A stretch of DNA of 50,904 nucleotides, from contig VGOC01000016.1 of NCBI GenBank assembly GCA_016865865.1, positions 1 to 50,904 of the forward strand. Reading direction: 5' to 3'. Made by a program: the position numbers and the translations under genes. The DNA is from Chloroflexota bacterium. GTDB lineage: Bacteria; Chloroflexota; Anaerolineae; Anaerolineales; UBA11858. Under the pieces are notes generated by a model. The model worked only from the letters and a program-made list of their open reading frames with translations. It had not been told where the DNA came from and did no database searches. Of this stretch, positions 21,662 through 30,636 are shown in pieces; within the stretch, counting starts at the first letter, position 1; each line of letters opens with the position of its first letter.

Positions 21662-22845
21662 ATTATGCACCACGACGCCATTGGCAATGAACGAATGGGT
21701 TCCTGGTTGATGTAGATCGAAAACTGGCTCTACACCGTCTTGTTCTACGCCAAGCACAGTGGCCATAAAAGGCTCTTTATAAGGCCCGCGCGTCAAGCGG
21801 CTGAGAGATCGAAAACTGGCTCTACACCGTCTTGTTCTACGCCAAGCACAGTGGCCATAAAAGGCTCTTTATAAGGCCCGCGCGTCAAGCGGCTGAGATA
21901 ATTCGCCAGTTTGTTTTGTTTTTCCTGCGTCAGAAAGCCGATCTCATTAGCAAAACGGGTCAAGTTGGTTTTGCTGATTGCCAACTCATGCTGCGCCTTG
22001 TGGAGATAATCTTTTGCGCCGCCCTTGCCATCAGGCATGGGGCGGTATCCGCTCAACCTGCGGTTTTCGTAAATTCGGCTGGCAACGCCAAAATTCAAGA
22101 GCAACTGCTGTACCCCCTTCAACAGGGGCAAATGACTGGAACTCAAACGAACAGAGCAACCTTTATCACCGCCATCGTTGACATAGCCATCTGCAGTCAA
22201 TAACGCTTGGAGGAAACCACGTTGCAGGGCCTCGCTGCCCGCAAGAACGGCAGGCGGAACCAGGGGTTTGTGTTCTTTTGTAATTCCATACTTCACAGCC
22301 CAACGATGCAATCGCTCAGATGAAATTCGCGCCTCATCGCGCTCCTCGATATAGGTCACGCCAACGGGGTAAGGCCGTCGTTGTGCAGGATTTTCGATCA
22401 GGTTAGTGACAAATTCAGCAAAAACAGGCGCCAACTGGCGTTTCTCGTCTCCGAAGAAAGAAAGCACTGCACGATTTACGTTAACCGTCCCATCGCCAAG
22501 CAACCAACCGAGCACACGGCCTTCTTCCAGCGTACCAGATTTACCAAACCCACCTTTGTGATTCAAGATGTGAACGAGATCCCCGGGACACAGATCACGT
22601 GCTTTCACCCAGCCGCGCGCGGTCATAACCTTGTGATCTTCCGTAAGGCGCACTTCGTACCCCTGGCGGGTCATGAGGCGATAAACGGCCTTCTCTCCGG
22701 TGTGGAAGACACTCGTCGCCCGCTGGAATACTTCTGTTCCGAAGCGCGTATCAACAGTAGCGGATACCGGTGCGCCTGCCACAGCCAGCTCATCCGCCCG
22801 GAATAAGCCATCCTTCGTATAAATCAGCGTTTCACCGGAAACACA
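21662..22845 (-). mobile_element. Intein with LAGLIDADG homing endonuclease inside nrdJ
   Basis: Starts [13 protein letters not shown] (block A), [19 protein letters not shown] (block B), DOD motifs [10 protein letters not shown] and [11 protein letters not shown], ends VFDLHQPGTHSFIANGVVVHN|C; 364 aa after removal of one duplicated copy. Confidence 0.95.
21715..21898. repeat. Exact tandem duplication, 2 x 92 bp, near the 3' end of the intein coding sequence
   Basis: gatcgaaaactggctctacaccgtc...gtcaagcggctgaga at 21715-21806 and 21807-21898. Confidence 0.95.
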
Positions 22846-23850
22846 GGGATTTGTCGCCTCGAGCATATAACGGTGCGGAACAGGGTTGGCGCGGTTGGCT
22901 GCATCCAAGAAGAGCACCCCCGGCTCGCCGTTATGATGGGCCTGGGTGACGATCTTATCGAACAACTCGCGCGCCCGAACCCGCCTGTAAACTTTGATGG
23001 GAATCCCCTGCGCTTCCGCCTGCTCGATCGTACCACTGAATTCTCGATAGTCCGCACATTCGACATCCGGGAAGCGCAAATCCCACCAATCGTCATTTTC
23101 GACGGCCTGCATGAAGGAATCCGTGATCCCTACGGAGATGTTGAAGTTGGTGATCGCATCTTCATCGGTTTTGCAGGTGATGAACTCTTCGATGTCGGGG
23201 TGATCGACGCGAAGGACGGCCATATTGGCGCCGCGTCGTGCGCCGCCTTGAGCTACCTCACCAAAGGCTTTATCATAAACCCGCAGGAAACCCACCGGCC
23301 CGGTGGCTTTTCCGGCAGAGGTCTTGACCAGCGTATTCTTTGGGCGCAGGCGCGAAAAGGAGAAGCCGTTGCCGCCGCCGGTCTGCTGAATCAGCGCGGC
23401 ATCCCGTAAAGTCTGGAAGATGCCATCATGCCAACGCCCCATATCGTCGCTGAGCGGCAGCACGAAACAGGCCGCCAATTGCCCCAGGGGTGTGCCCGCC
23501 CCCGTGAAGGTGGGAGAATTGGGTAGGAATCGTTTTTCGGCAAGAAGATCATAGAAGCGGCGCGCCGCCTGAAAGGGGTTCTCGCCCCATCTCTGCTCGA
23601 CAGCCGCGATATGATAAGCCACGCGCCAGAAAGTACCTTCTACTGTCTCGATGGGTTGTCCGTCCTCATCCCGGCGCATATAACGCCGCGCGAATACCTG
23701 AGAAGCATTTTCTGATAACTCCACCTGGCGAGAACCTTCAGGCAGCGGCGGGATTTGTTTTGTGTCTACCTCATTTAAAATCATCCATCACTCCTCAGAC
23801 GAATACGAAAGCCTGGCGAAAACACTCCCCCCTGCTGAAATCTCATCCGA

Positions 23851-24303
23851 TCAACTCGTCTCGAGCAGACGATCGATTTCTTTGCGAATGGAGGCCAGGT
23901 CGTCTAACCCCAAATAGACAATCGCGTAACGGATGTATGCAACATGATCTAATTCTTTCAACCCGGCGATAACCATGTCCCCTACAACCCGCGAAGACAC
24001 CTCCGCCTTCCCCATGGCCTGCAAGGAGACCTCGATCTCCCCCGCCAACCGCTCGACGTCGGCGGCGGAGACGGGGCGTTTCGCACATGAAATCCGAATA
24101 CCTCGCATCAGTTTTTCGCCATCGAATTCTTCCCGGGCGCCGTCCTTTTTGATGATCAGGGGTGGCGCCAGAATTGGACGTTCGTGGGAACTAAAACGTT
24201 GGCCGCAGTGGAGACACTCTCTGCGACGGCGTACACCACCGTGTTTTTCTTTGGTTGTATCAATCACTCGTGAATGTTCATTCTGACAGTATGGGCAAAG
24301 CAT
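23851..24303 (-). CDS. nrdR: Transcriptional repressor NrdR
   Basis: MLCPYCQNEHSRVIDTTKEKHGGVRRRRECLHCGQRFSSHER; ATP-cone VIKKDGAREEFDGEKL. Confidence 0.97.
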   Translation of the reverse strand: MLCPYCQNEHSRVIDTTKEKHGGVRRRRECLHCGQRFSSHERPILAPPLIIKKDGAREEFDGEKLMRGIRISCAKRPVSAADVERLAGEIEVSLQAMGKAEVSSRVVGDMVIAGLKELDHVAYIRYAIVYLGLDDLASIRKEIDRLLETS

Positions 24304-24317
24304 AATCACCACTCCTA

Positions 24318-24365
24318 ACCCCCATATATGGGGGTATACTCTATTGACATCCCTGCATATGGCGG
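24318..24365 (-). promoter_or_regulatory. Candidate NrdR-box pair upstream of nrdR
   Basis: Perfect palindrome ACCCCCATATATGGGGGT (center 24326.5) and weaker CTGCATATGGCGG (center 24358.5), 32 bp apart. Confidence 0.4.
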
Positions 24366-24378
24366 TTTTAGAAAGCAC

Positions 24379-24407
24379 ATTGTAGCACGCTTGATCGGTA
24401 GGTGCAA
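24379..24407 (-). promoter_or_regulatory. Candidate sigma70-type promoter for nrdR-nrdJ
   Basis: Minus strand TTGCAC-17 bp-TACAAT. Confidence 0.55.
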
Positions 24408-24411
24408 GCCT

Positions 24412-24540
24412 TCCGAGGTACTACTTCTTTAAACCCAAGCTCCCCGCCCGAAAGCAGTAGCGGGGAGCCCAGGGTAAACAGACATTCAGAGATCGCTGGG
24501 AGGAGGGCCAGCCATCTCTAGCTCTACTACGATTTGTAAA
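24412..24540. other. Candidate structured RNA or cis element, strand unresolved
   Basis: Stems GCTCCCCGC/GCGGGGAGC (24440-24448/24461-24469) and GAGATCGCTGG/CCAGCCATCTC (24489-24499/24508-24518). Confidence 0.3.
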
Positions 24541-24546
24541 AAACCA

Positions 24547-24643
24547 GGTAACTACTCAGCCAAACGGAGAAATTCCCGAAAAAAGGGTGTGCGTAGGGGT
24601 GCTGCGCACCCCCACCTAATCCGTTCGATGACTGAGCAGTTAC
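24547..24643. repeat. MITE/REPIN-like palindromic element, copy 1
   Basis: ggtaactactcagccaaacgga...cccgaaaaaagggtgtgcg...aatccgttcgatgactgagcagttac; terminal inverted repeats. Confidence 0.85.
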
Positions 24644-24658
24644 AAAACCAGTATGCAG

Positions 24659-25762
24659 CTAACTATCGGAGCGCACCCGGTTTCGCAAGAAGGTGGGGAT
24701 ATCCAAATCTTCTGTATTCAATGTGCGCGGCCGGAATTCCGCTTGTTCCTCCTTCAAAGGAGTAAGCTCACGCGGGCGAGCAGCCCGCTCCATAATATTG
24801 CGCGGCATCCCTGATCGCTCGAAGCCGGTGGCAATGACGGTGATGCGGATATTCTCGTCCATATCAGGATCAATCACCGCGCCGAAGATCAGGTTGACAT
24901 CGGGGTGAGCGGTCTCCTTGATGATGGCGGCAGCCTGGTTGACCTCGAAGAGGGTCAGGCTTGGGCCGCCGGTCACATTGAAGAGGATGCCGCGAGCCCC
25001 GTCTATCGTAATATCGAGTAACTGGCTGGAGATGGCCTGCTCTGCGGCATCGCGAGCGCGATCATCACCCGATGCCGTACCAACAGCCATCAAGGCTGCC
25101 CCGCCTTCGGACATGATCGTGCGCACGTCAGCGAAGTCGAGGTTGATCAAACCAGGGATGGTGATCAGCTCCGAAATGCCCTGGATGCCCTGTCGCAAGA
25201 CATCGTCAGCCACCTTGAAGGCCTCTTGCAAAGAAGAACGCTTATCCACGATTTGCAGCAGGCGGTCATTAGGGATGACGATCAACGTATCGGCGCGCTG
25301 CTTTAGCTCAGTTATCCCAACTTCTGCCGATTTGATGCGGCGTGCGCCCTCGAATGTGAAGGGCCGGGTGACCACGCCAATCGTCAGCGCGCCAATCTCG
25401 TGAGCGATCTGCGCAACCGTTGGGGAAGCGCCTGTGCCCGTGCCGCCGCCAATCCCGGCCGTAACGAAGACCATATCGGAACCCTTGAGCACATTGTAAA
25501 GCTCTTCGGCAGTTTCTTCGGCAGCCCTGCGCCCGATTTCAGGATCGCCTCCCGAACCCAGGCCGCGCGTCAGCTTTTCACCGATACGAACGCGCGTCGT
25601 GGCGCGTGAGAGCGCCAACGCCTGGGCGTCTGTATTCACCGCGATGAATTCGACGCCTTGCAAGCCTTCATCAATCATTCGATCGACGGCGTTGCAGCCT
25701 CCACCGCCAACACCAACCACTTTGATGCGGGCAAACGACTCGGGTTGATTCATTGTGTGCAT
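24659..25762 (-). CDS. ftsZ: Cell division protein FtsZ
   Basis: [28 protein letters not shown]-terminal DIPTFLRNR. Confidence 0.98.
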   Translation of the reverse strand: MHTMNQPESFARIKVVGVGGGGCNAVDRMIDEGLQGVEFIAVNTDAQALALSRATTRVRIGEKLTRGLGSGGDPEIGRRAAEETAEELYNVLKGSDMVFVTAGIGGGTGTGASPTVAQIAHEIGALTIGVVTRPFTFEGARRIKSAEVGITELKQRADTLIVIPNDRLLQIVDKRSSLQEAFKVADDVLRQGIQGISELITIPGLINLDFADVRTIMSEGGAALMAVGTASGDDRARDAAEQAISSQLLDITIDGARGILFNVTGGPSLTLFEVNQAAAIIKETAHPDVNLIFGAVIDPDMDENIRITVIATGFERSGMPRNIMERAARPRELTPLKEEQAEFRPRTLNTEDLDIPTFLRNRVRSDS

Positions 25763-25909
25763 TTTCGGATTCTCCTCGACTCATCCTTCGGATATTTCCT
25801 CTACGATCAAGCGGGTCAGCCTTCGGCGCCCAAGGAAATTTTCACAAAGATTTGTCCATTTTACCAAACGTCTCGAAACTAGACATTTTTGTAACCTTAA
25901 AATAAACAC

Positions 25910-27160
25910 TTACGGCAATAACCGGCGCAGCCAACCGCTCATCTTCTTCCAATCAACATCGCTTTTTATGCGGATTGGGCGGGCGCGGCGATGATCGAAC
26001 GTGTTGACGAATTCACTCATCAATACAGCCCAACGCAGCAAACCCACACTGGTGGCGTAAGCCGGTGAATGTAACTGATCTACCATGCCGAGCAGCCCAT
26101 CTGGTTGGGCGACCCGCACTGGCATGCCCAGCACTTGTTTGGCTAACTGGCGGATGCCCGGCAGGGCGCTGACTCCTCCAGTCAACACCATCCCGGCGGG
26201 TAATAAGCCGTCATATCCAGAGCGCTTGATCTCTTGCATCATCAGGCTGAAAATCTCCTCGACGCGGGCTTCGATGATATGGGACAACTCCCGACGGTTG
26301 ATCGTCACAGGCTTGTCTTCTCCAAAGGGACGAATGTAGAAAGCCTCCCCCGGGTCGATCTGAGATTCGAGCGCGTAGCCATGTTGCAACTTGATCTCTT
26401 CAGCATGATTCACAGGCAAATGCAATCCATGAGCGATATCGGAGGTGATATGATTTCCGCCGATGCCTAAAACCATGGTGTGCCACACATCGCCTTCGAT
26501 GTATACCGCCATATCCGTCGTGCCGCCGCCGATATCGCAGATCACCACACCCATCTCCCGCTCGGTTTCCGAAAGCACCACTTCCGCAGAGGCCAAAGGA
26601 TTGAGCACGAACTGACTGGCACGCACGCCCGCCACCGAAACCGCCTGCCGGAGATTCTCCACGGTCGCTGCCGATGCAGTGATCACGTGGGTTTCTACCT
26701 CGAGCCGATAGCCATGCATTCCCACCGGGTTGCGAATGCCGTTCTGCCCATCCACGACGAATCCTCGCTGGATGACGTGGATCAACTCCTGATTGTGAGG
26801 GATGGTCACTGCGCGAGCCGCCTCCACTGCCCGCAAAACATCCCCGTTATCAATCGTTCCACCAGCGACTCCCACTACCCCCCGGCTGTTCTCCGAGGAG
26901 ACATGCGAACCCGCCATGCTCACCAGGGCTGTTTCGATCTCCAGGCCAGAGGTCCGTTCAGCCTTCTCGATCGAACGCACGATCGCCTGCCCGGCCGCAT
27001 TCATATCTACCACCGTGCCTTTGCGCATCCCTTTGGCAGGCTCGATGCCCACACCCAAAATACGCAACTTCTGGTCGTCCTCCAACCGGGCGACCAAAGT
27101 GCAGACCTTGGTGGTGCCTGCATCAATTCCAACGATAATCGGCGTCTCCATACTCATCAT
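25910..27160 (-). CDS. ftsA: Cell division protein FtsA
   Basis: IVGIDAGTTKVCTLVA; VICDIGGGTTDMAVY; LTGGVSALPGI. Confidence 0.96.
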   Translation of the reverse strand: MMSMETPIIVGIDAGTTKVCTLVARLEDDQKLRILGVGIEPAKGMRKGTVVDMNAAGQAIVRSIEKAERTSGLEIETALVSMAGSHVSSENSRGVVGVAGGTIDNGDVLRAVEAARAVTIPHNQELIHVIQRGFVVDGQNGIRNPVGMHGYRLEVETHVITASAATVENLRQAVSVAGVRASQFVLNPLASAEVVLSETEREMGVVICDIGGGTTDMAVYIEGDVWHTMVLGIGGNHITSDIAHGLHLPVNHAEEIKLQHGYALESQIDPGEAFYIRPFGEDKPVTINRRELSHIIEARVEEIFSLMMQEIKRSGYDGLLPAGMVLTGGVSALPGIRQLAKQVLGMPVRVAQPDGLLGMVDQLHSPAYATSVGLLRWAVLMSEFVNTFDHRRARPIRIKSDVDWKKMSGWLRRLLP

Positions 27161-28158
27161 TGTTCCATGCGGTAATACGGCGCATGAAGATACTCCAGAC
27201 TAATCAGGGTTGGCCTGATACCCTCTTCACTCAAACGCTGAACAGCAGCCTCATAAATCGCCAGTTTCGTCGCCATGGCGGCATCCGAAGTTTGTGCGCC
27301 GAAATAAACATCCCAGCCGCCGGGATCGCGCCATCCAAAACCGTGTCGCTCATCGAACACGAGGGGGACGCCATCGGGTGCAATGCCGCTCAAAGCGATG
27401 ATGGACGCTGCCATTTCGGGGGACATGAACGCCCTGAGGGTTTCATCTCCTTCCGTTGTGGATTCGACCTCTTCCAGGACGAACGGCGCGGGGGGCGAGG
27501 TTGATGCGAGGACCCGAACCAGATTCTCCGCTTCCCCGCGCGGGGGGAAAGCCATCCCCTGCGCATCTACCCAGTGAACATCCTCATTCTGCTCCCAGGC
27601 GATCACAGGCTCGCGCTCCTCGATCTCCACCTCGACGATAGCGGGAAATCCTACCCGCACTGAGGCCGATACCACACCAGGAAAAATATTGATAATTCGA
27701 TCCTCCAATACTTCCGGCTCGATCATGAAAACCGACCGGTTGTACACGAGTAACGAGCGGCTGATCGTGTCAGACGATAATCGGGCCAGGCCATCCATTT
27801 GCACCTCGTGCACCCGGTACATCGGCGAGTTGAATATGTAGTACAACACAGCCGAGAGCAGCAATACCAACAAGCTCGAAAGCAATCTCCAACCCGGCCG
27901 AACCGTGGGCAAGGAAGGCAAACGTACTTCCACGCCAGGGGTTGGCAGAGCGATATCGAAGCGGCGCTTGACGAGTTTGCTCTTCTTCTTGGGGCGCCTA
28001 GCCGGGTGGGCTGTGCGAACCTCGCGCACCATCACCGGGGGAATCCCGCGACCTGAACCGCTCTGCTTGCGGCGTCGCCTGGGCGCAGAGGGTTTGATGC
28101 CACTCTGGCGTTTTGCCCGGATCCTTTCCGACCGGGTTTGAGGCTTCTTACTTTTCAT
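27157..28158 (-). CDS. ftsQ: Cell division protein FtsQ/DivIB (POTRA)
   Basis: Basic N-terminus, single TM, YRVHEVQMDGLARLSSDTI and VEVEIEEREPVIAWEQ. Confidence 0.85.
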   Translation of the reverse strand: MKSKKPQTRSERIRAKRQSGIKPSAPRRRRKQSGSGRGIPPVMVREVRTAHPARRPKKKSKLVKRRFDIALPTPGVEVRLPSLPTVRPGWRLLSSLLVLLLSAVLYYIFNSPMYRVHEVQMDGLARLSSDTISRSLLVYNRSVFMIEPEVLEDRIINIFPGVVSASVRVGFPAIVEVEIEEREPVIAWEQNEDVHWVDAQGMAFPPRGEAENLVRVLASTSPPAPFVLEEVESTTEGDETLRAFMSPEMAASIIALSGIAPDGVPLVFDERHGFGWRDPGGWDVYFGAQTSDAAMATKLAIYEAAVQRLSEEGIRPTLISLEYLHAPYYRMEQ

Positions 28159-28170
28159 CAGTTCCTACAA

Positions 28171-28252
28171 TCAGTGCTTCACGAAAAAGGATCCAAGACC
28201 CGTCCGCGGGTCGCCCGGGGACGGGCTCCTGATCGCTTTCGTGAACTACTGA
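28171..28252. repeat. Dispersed palindromic element, family 2, copy 1
   Basis: tcagtgcttcacgaaaaaggatccaagacccgtccgcgg...ctcctgatcgctttcgtgaactactga; second copy at 49852-49930. Confidence 0.85.
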
Positions 28253-28259
28253 CAATTGA

Positions 28260-29404
28260 TCACTTCGGGCGTTCATAGCGCCATTCTATACGGTCGCGCT
28301 CCGCGCGTCGCTCCAGGGCCAGCTCGATCAGGCGATCAACCAGCTCTGGGTATGACAGCCCACTGGCTTGCCACAGCTTGGGGTACATGCTAATCTGTGT
28401 AAAACCTGGGAGCGTGTTCAACTCATTCAGATAGAACTCGCCGCTCTCCTTATCCAACAAAAAGTCAACTCGCGCCATCCCGGCGCAATCTATCGCCTGG
28501 TAAGCTCGCACGGCTGCCGCACGCATCGCTTCGCCGATCTCAGCAGGGATGTCTGCGGGGATGAAAGCCTCCGAGCGCTCATCGTGATACTTGGCCTCAT
28601 ACGAATAGAACTCGGCCGTGGGGCGGATCTCGCCGGGAATGGAAGCCCGAGGGCTATCGTTGCCCAAGACGCTGATCTCGATCTCCCGCGCAACGACGCC
28701 TCTCTCGGCCAACACCCGCCGGTCGAAGCGCGCCGCCTCCATCAGCGCCTCAATCAAATCCGAGCGGTTGTGACATTTGCTCACCCCAACGGAGGAGCCC
28801 ATGTTAGCGGGTTTGACGAAAATGGGATAAGCCGACATCGCTTCGATCCGATCGAGCACTTGCTCCATGCCTTCCTCGAATTCGCTTCGCAGTACGACCA
28901 CGCTCTCGACGACCGGGATTGCATTGGCTTGCATCACCGCCTTGAAGACGCCTTTATCCATGCCAACTGAGGAACCCACCACTCCCGCGCCCACATAAGC
29001 TACATTGGCCATCTCGAACAACCCCTGTATGGTGCCATCTTCGCCGAAGGTGCCGTGCAACACGGGAAAGAACACATCGAAGTCTTGAAGATGCTGGAGG
29101 GTTTCCCTTCCTTCGGCCTCATGGACAGCATATATTCCATGGCGAGTAGGATAGCATATATTCCATGGCGAGTAGGATCAGGCAACATGGTCACAGGAGT
29201 GAGGTGATCGAACTTACCAGCCACGAAGCTATCGAGCACATTTTCCCCAACCAGCCAGGCTCCCTCATGGGTGACGCCGATCTCCGTGACCTGATATTTT
29301 CCGGGGTCGAGCGCTCTCAATACCGAACGCGCCGACATCAAGGAGACCTCATGCTCCCCAGAGCGCCCCCCGAAAATCACACCTACTCGAAGTTTGTTAT
29401 TCAT
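28260..29404 (-). pseudogene. ddl: D-alanine--D-alanine ligase, frameshifted by a 26 bp exact tandem duplication as given
   Basis: [47 protein letters not shown]; removing one 26 bp copy gives [35 protein letters not shown]. Confidence 0.92.
29127..29178. repeat. Exact tandem duplication, 2 x 26 bp, inside ddl
   Basis: agcatatattccatggcgagtaggat twice in succession. Confidence 0.95.
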
Positions 29405-29415
29405 AACCATAGACA

Positions 29416-29458
29416 CTTTTCAATATCCAACATCCAACTTCCAACATCCAACTACCAC
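29416..29458. repeat. Degenerate microrepeat TCCAACAT/TCCAACTT between ddl and murB
   Basis: caatatccaacatccaacttccaacatccaactaccactctccaac. Confidence 0.6.
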
Positions 29459-30378
29459 TCTCCAACCAGCTCGATCTCCAGTTCCAGTTCCACGCCGAAT
29501 TTCTCGGCAACGGTCTTTCGGGCCAACTCGATCAGGGCGAAAACATCTTCCGCCGTAGCATCGCCGTGATTGATGAAGAAGTTGGCGTGCATTGGGCTGA
29601 TCTCGGCATCTCCGACGCGGGCGCCCTTTAAACCGGCTTCTTCGATCAAACGTCCGGCGAAATCTCCGGGGGGGTTTTCGAACATCGAACCCATGCTGGC
29701 CCCAGGGGGCTGTGTGCGACGCCGGAAAGCAGCATACGCGTCCATCTTCTTCTGAATTTCATCCGAAGGGCGATGAGCCAACGCAAAGCGCGCCGACAAA
29801 ATCGTCGCCGTGATTGGCTCACGCTTCAAGCGGCTGGAGCGATAGGCGAAACCCATCTCTTCCGCAGACCACTGCGACCACTTCCCATCCTGATGCAAGA
29901 TTTCTGCCATAATCAGGCAGCCAGCCACATCACCACCGTGCGCGCCAGCGTTGCCGAATACCGCGCCGCCGACTGTGCCAGGTATCCCCGCGGCCCACTC
30001 CAGGCCCGACAGCCCGCGTGAGGCTGCCCGCCGGGCTACTTTCCCCAAATTGGCCCCCGAGGCAGCCCAGACCGTGGGAGGCGCGCCCTCGTCATCGAAG
30101 CTGATCTGGCGCGCCCGGTTGAGCACCACCACGCCCCGCACGCCAGCATCGCTAATCAGCACATTCGACCCTCCACCCAGAATCAGGAAAGGAACTTCCA
30201 ACGCCCTTAACTCAGTCGCTGCCCAGGCCAACTCATCCACCGAGTTCACTGTCACCACCGCATCCGCGGGGCCGCCCACGCGCGCAGCCGTATGGCGCGC
30301 CAAAGACACATCCGTTTGCATCGTCTCGCCAAAAACGGAATGCAGGCTTTCGAGAGGCAGGGTAGCAGCAGGAAACAT
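29452..30378 (-). CDS. murB: UDP-N-acetylenolpyruvoylglucosamine reductase MurB
   Basis: FLILGGGSNVLISD; AGIPGTVGGAVFGNAGAHGG; GASMGSMFENP. Confidence 0.96.
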   Translation of the reverse strand: MFPAATLPLESLHSVFGETMQTDVSLARHTAARVGGPADAVVTVNSVDELAWAATELRALEVPFLILGGGSNVLISDAGVRGVVVLNRARQISFDDEGAPPTVWAASGANLGKVARRAASRGLSGLEWAAGIPGTVGGAVFGNAGAHGGDVAGCLIMAEILHQDGKWSQWSAEEMGFAYRSSRLKREPITATILSARFALAHRPSDEIQKKMDAYAAFRRRTQPPGASMGSMFENPPGDFAGRLIEEAGLKGARVGDAEISPMHANFFINHGDATAEDVFALIELARKTVAEKFGVELELEIELVGEW

Positions 30379-30384
30379 CGTATG

Positions 30385-30636
30385 CTATAAAACCTTGATT
30401 CGTTCGATAATCTTGTCTATCAACTCAGCCATCGAATAAATTCGAGGCGGGCTTACGAAATCCACTTTCGTGGATTGAGTTTTCGACCGACGCAGCGCCT
30501 GTGTTGAGCGCAGCGAAGCATCGGGTTCGCAAGGCAGCCTCGATTTCCAATCGCTGGCTGTCTGCGATGTGTTTTCCAGGCGTATCGCCGATAATGTCAC
30601 AGTTTCGGCCTCGAATGTACGTTTTGCCTTGGTCAT
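30385..30636 (-). CDS. Small hypothetical protein overlapping the murC stop
   Basis: 83 aa ORF, start overlaps murC stop; composition partly repeat-like. Confidence 0.35.
   Translation of the reverse strand: MTKAKRTFEAETVTLSAIRLENTSQTASDWKSRLPCEPDASLRSTQALRRSKTQSTKVDFVSPPRIYSMAELIDKIIERIKVL

Larger units (their letters stand above)
20024..23784 (-). pseudogene. nrdJ: Adenosylcobalamin-dependent (class II) ribonucleotide reductase with in-frame intein; ORF split by a 92 bp tandem duplication as given
   Basis: [67 protein letters not shown]-terminal CPDCG...CYACG zinc ribbon; two overlapping-end ORFs 21793-23784 and 20024-21796. Confidence 0.9.

Noticed and set aside
21714-21898. Programmed frameshift or naturally split intein in nrdJ
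   Set aside because: The split is fully explained by an exact 92 bp duplication; no slippery site or separate split-intein partner organisation is needed.
20144-23409. Plus-strand ORFs opposite nrdJ
   Set aside because: Antisense of a conserved gene, no family resemblance.
24300-24660. Cobalamin riboswitch for the B12-dependent RNR
   Set aside because: No B12-box-like core recognised, and the structured segment lies upstream of the predicted nrdR promoter.
29416-29458. CRISPR-like array
   Set aside because: Units of about 8 bp with no spacers; simple microrepeat.
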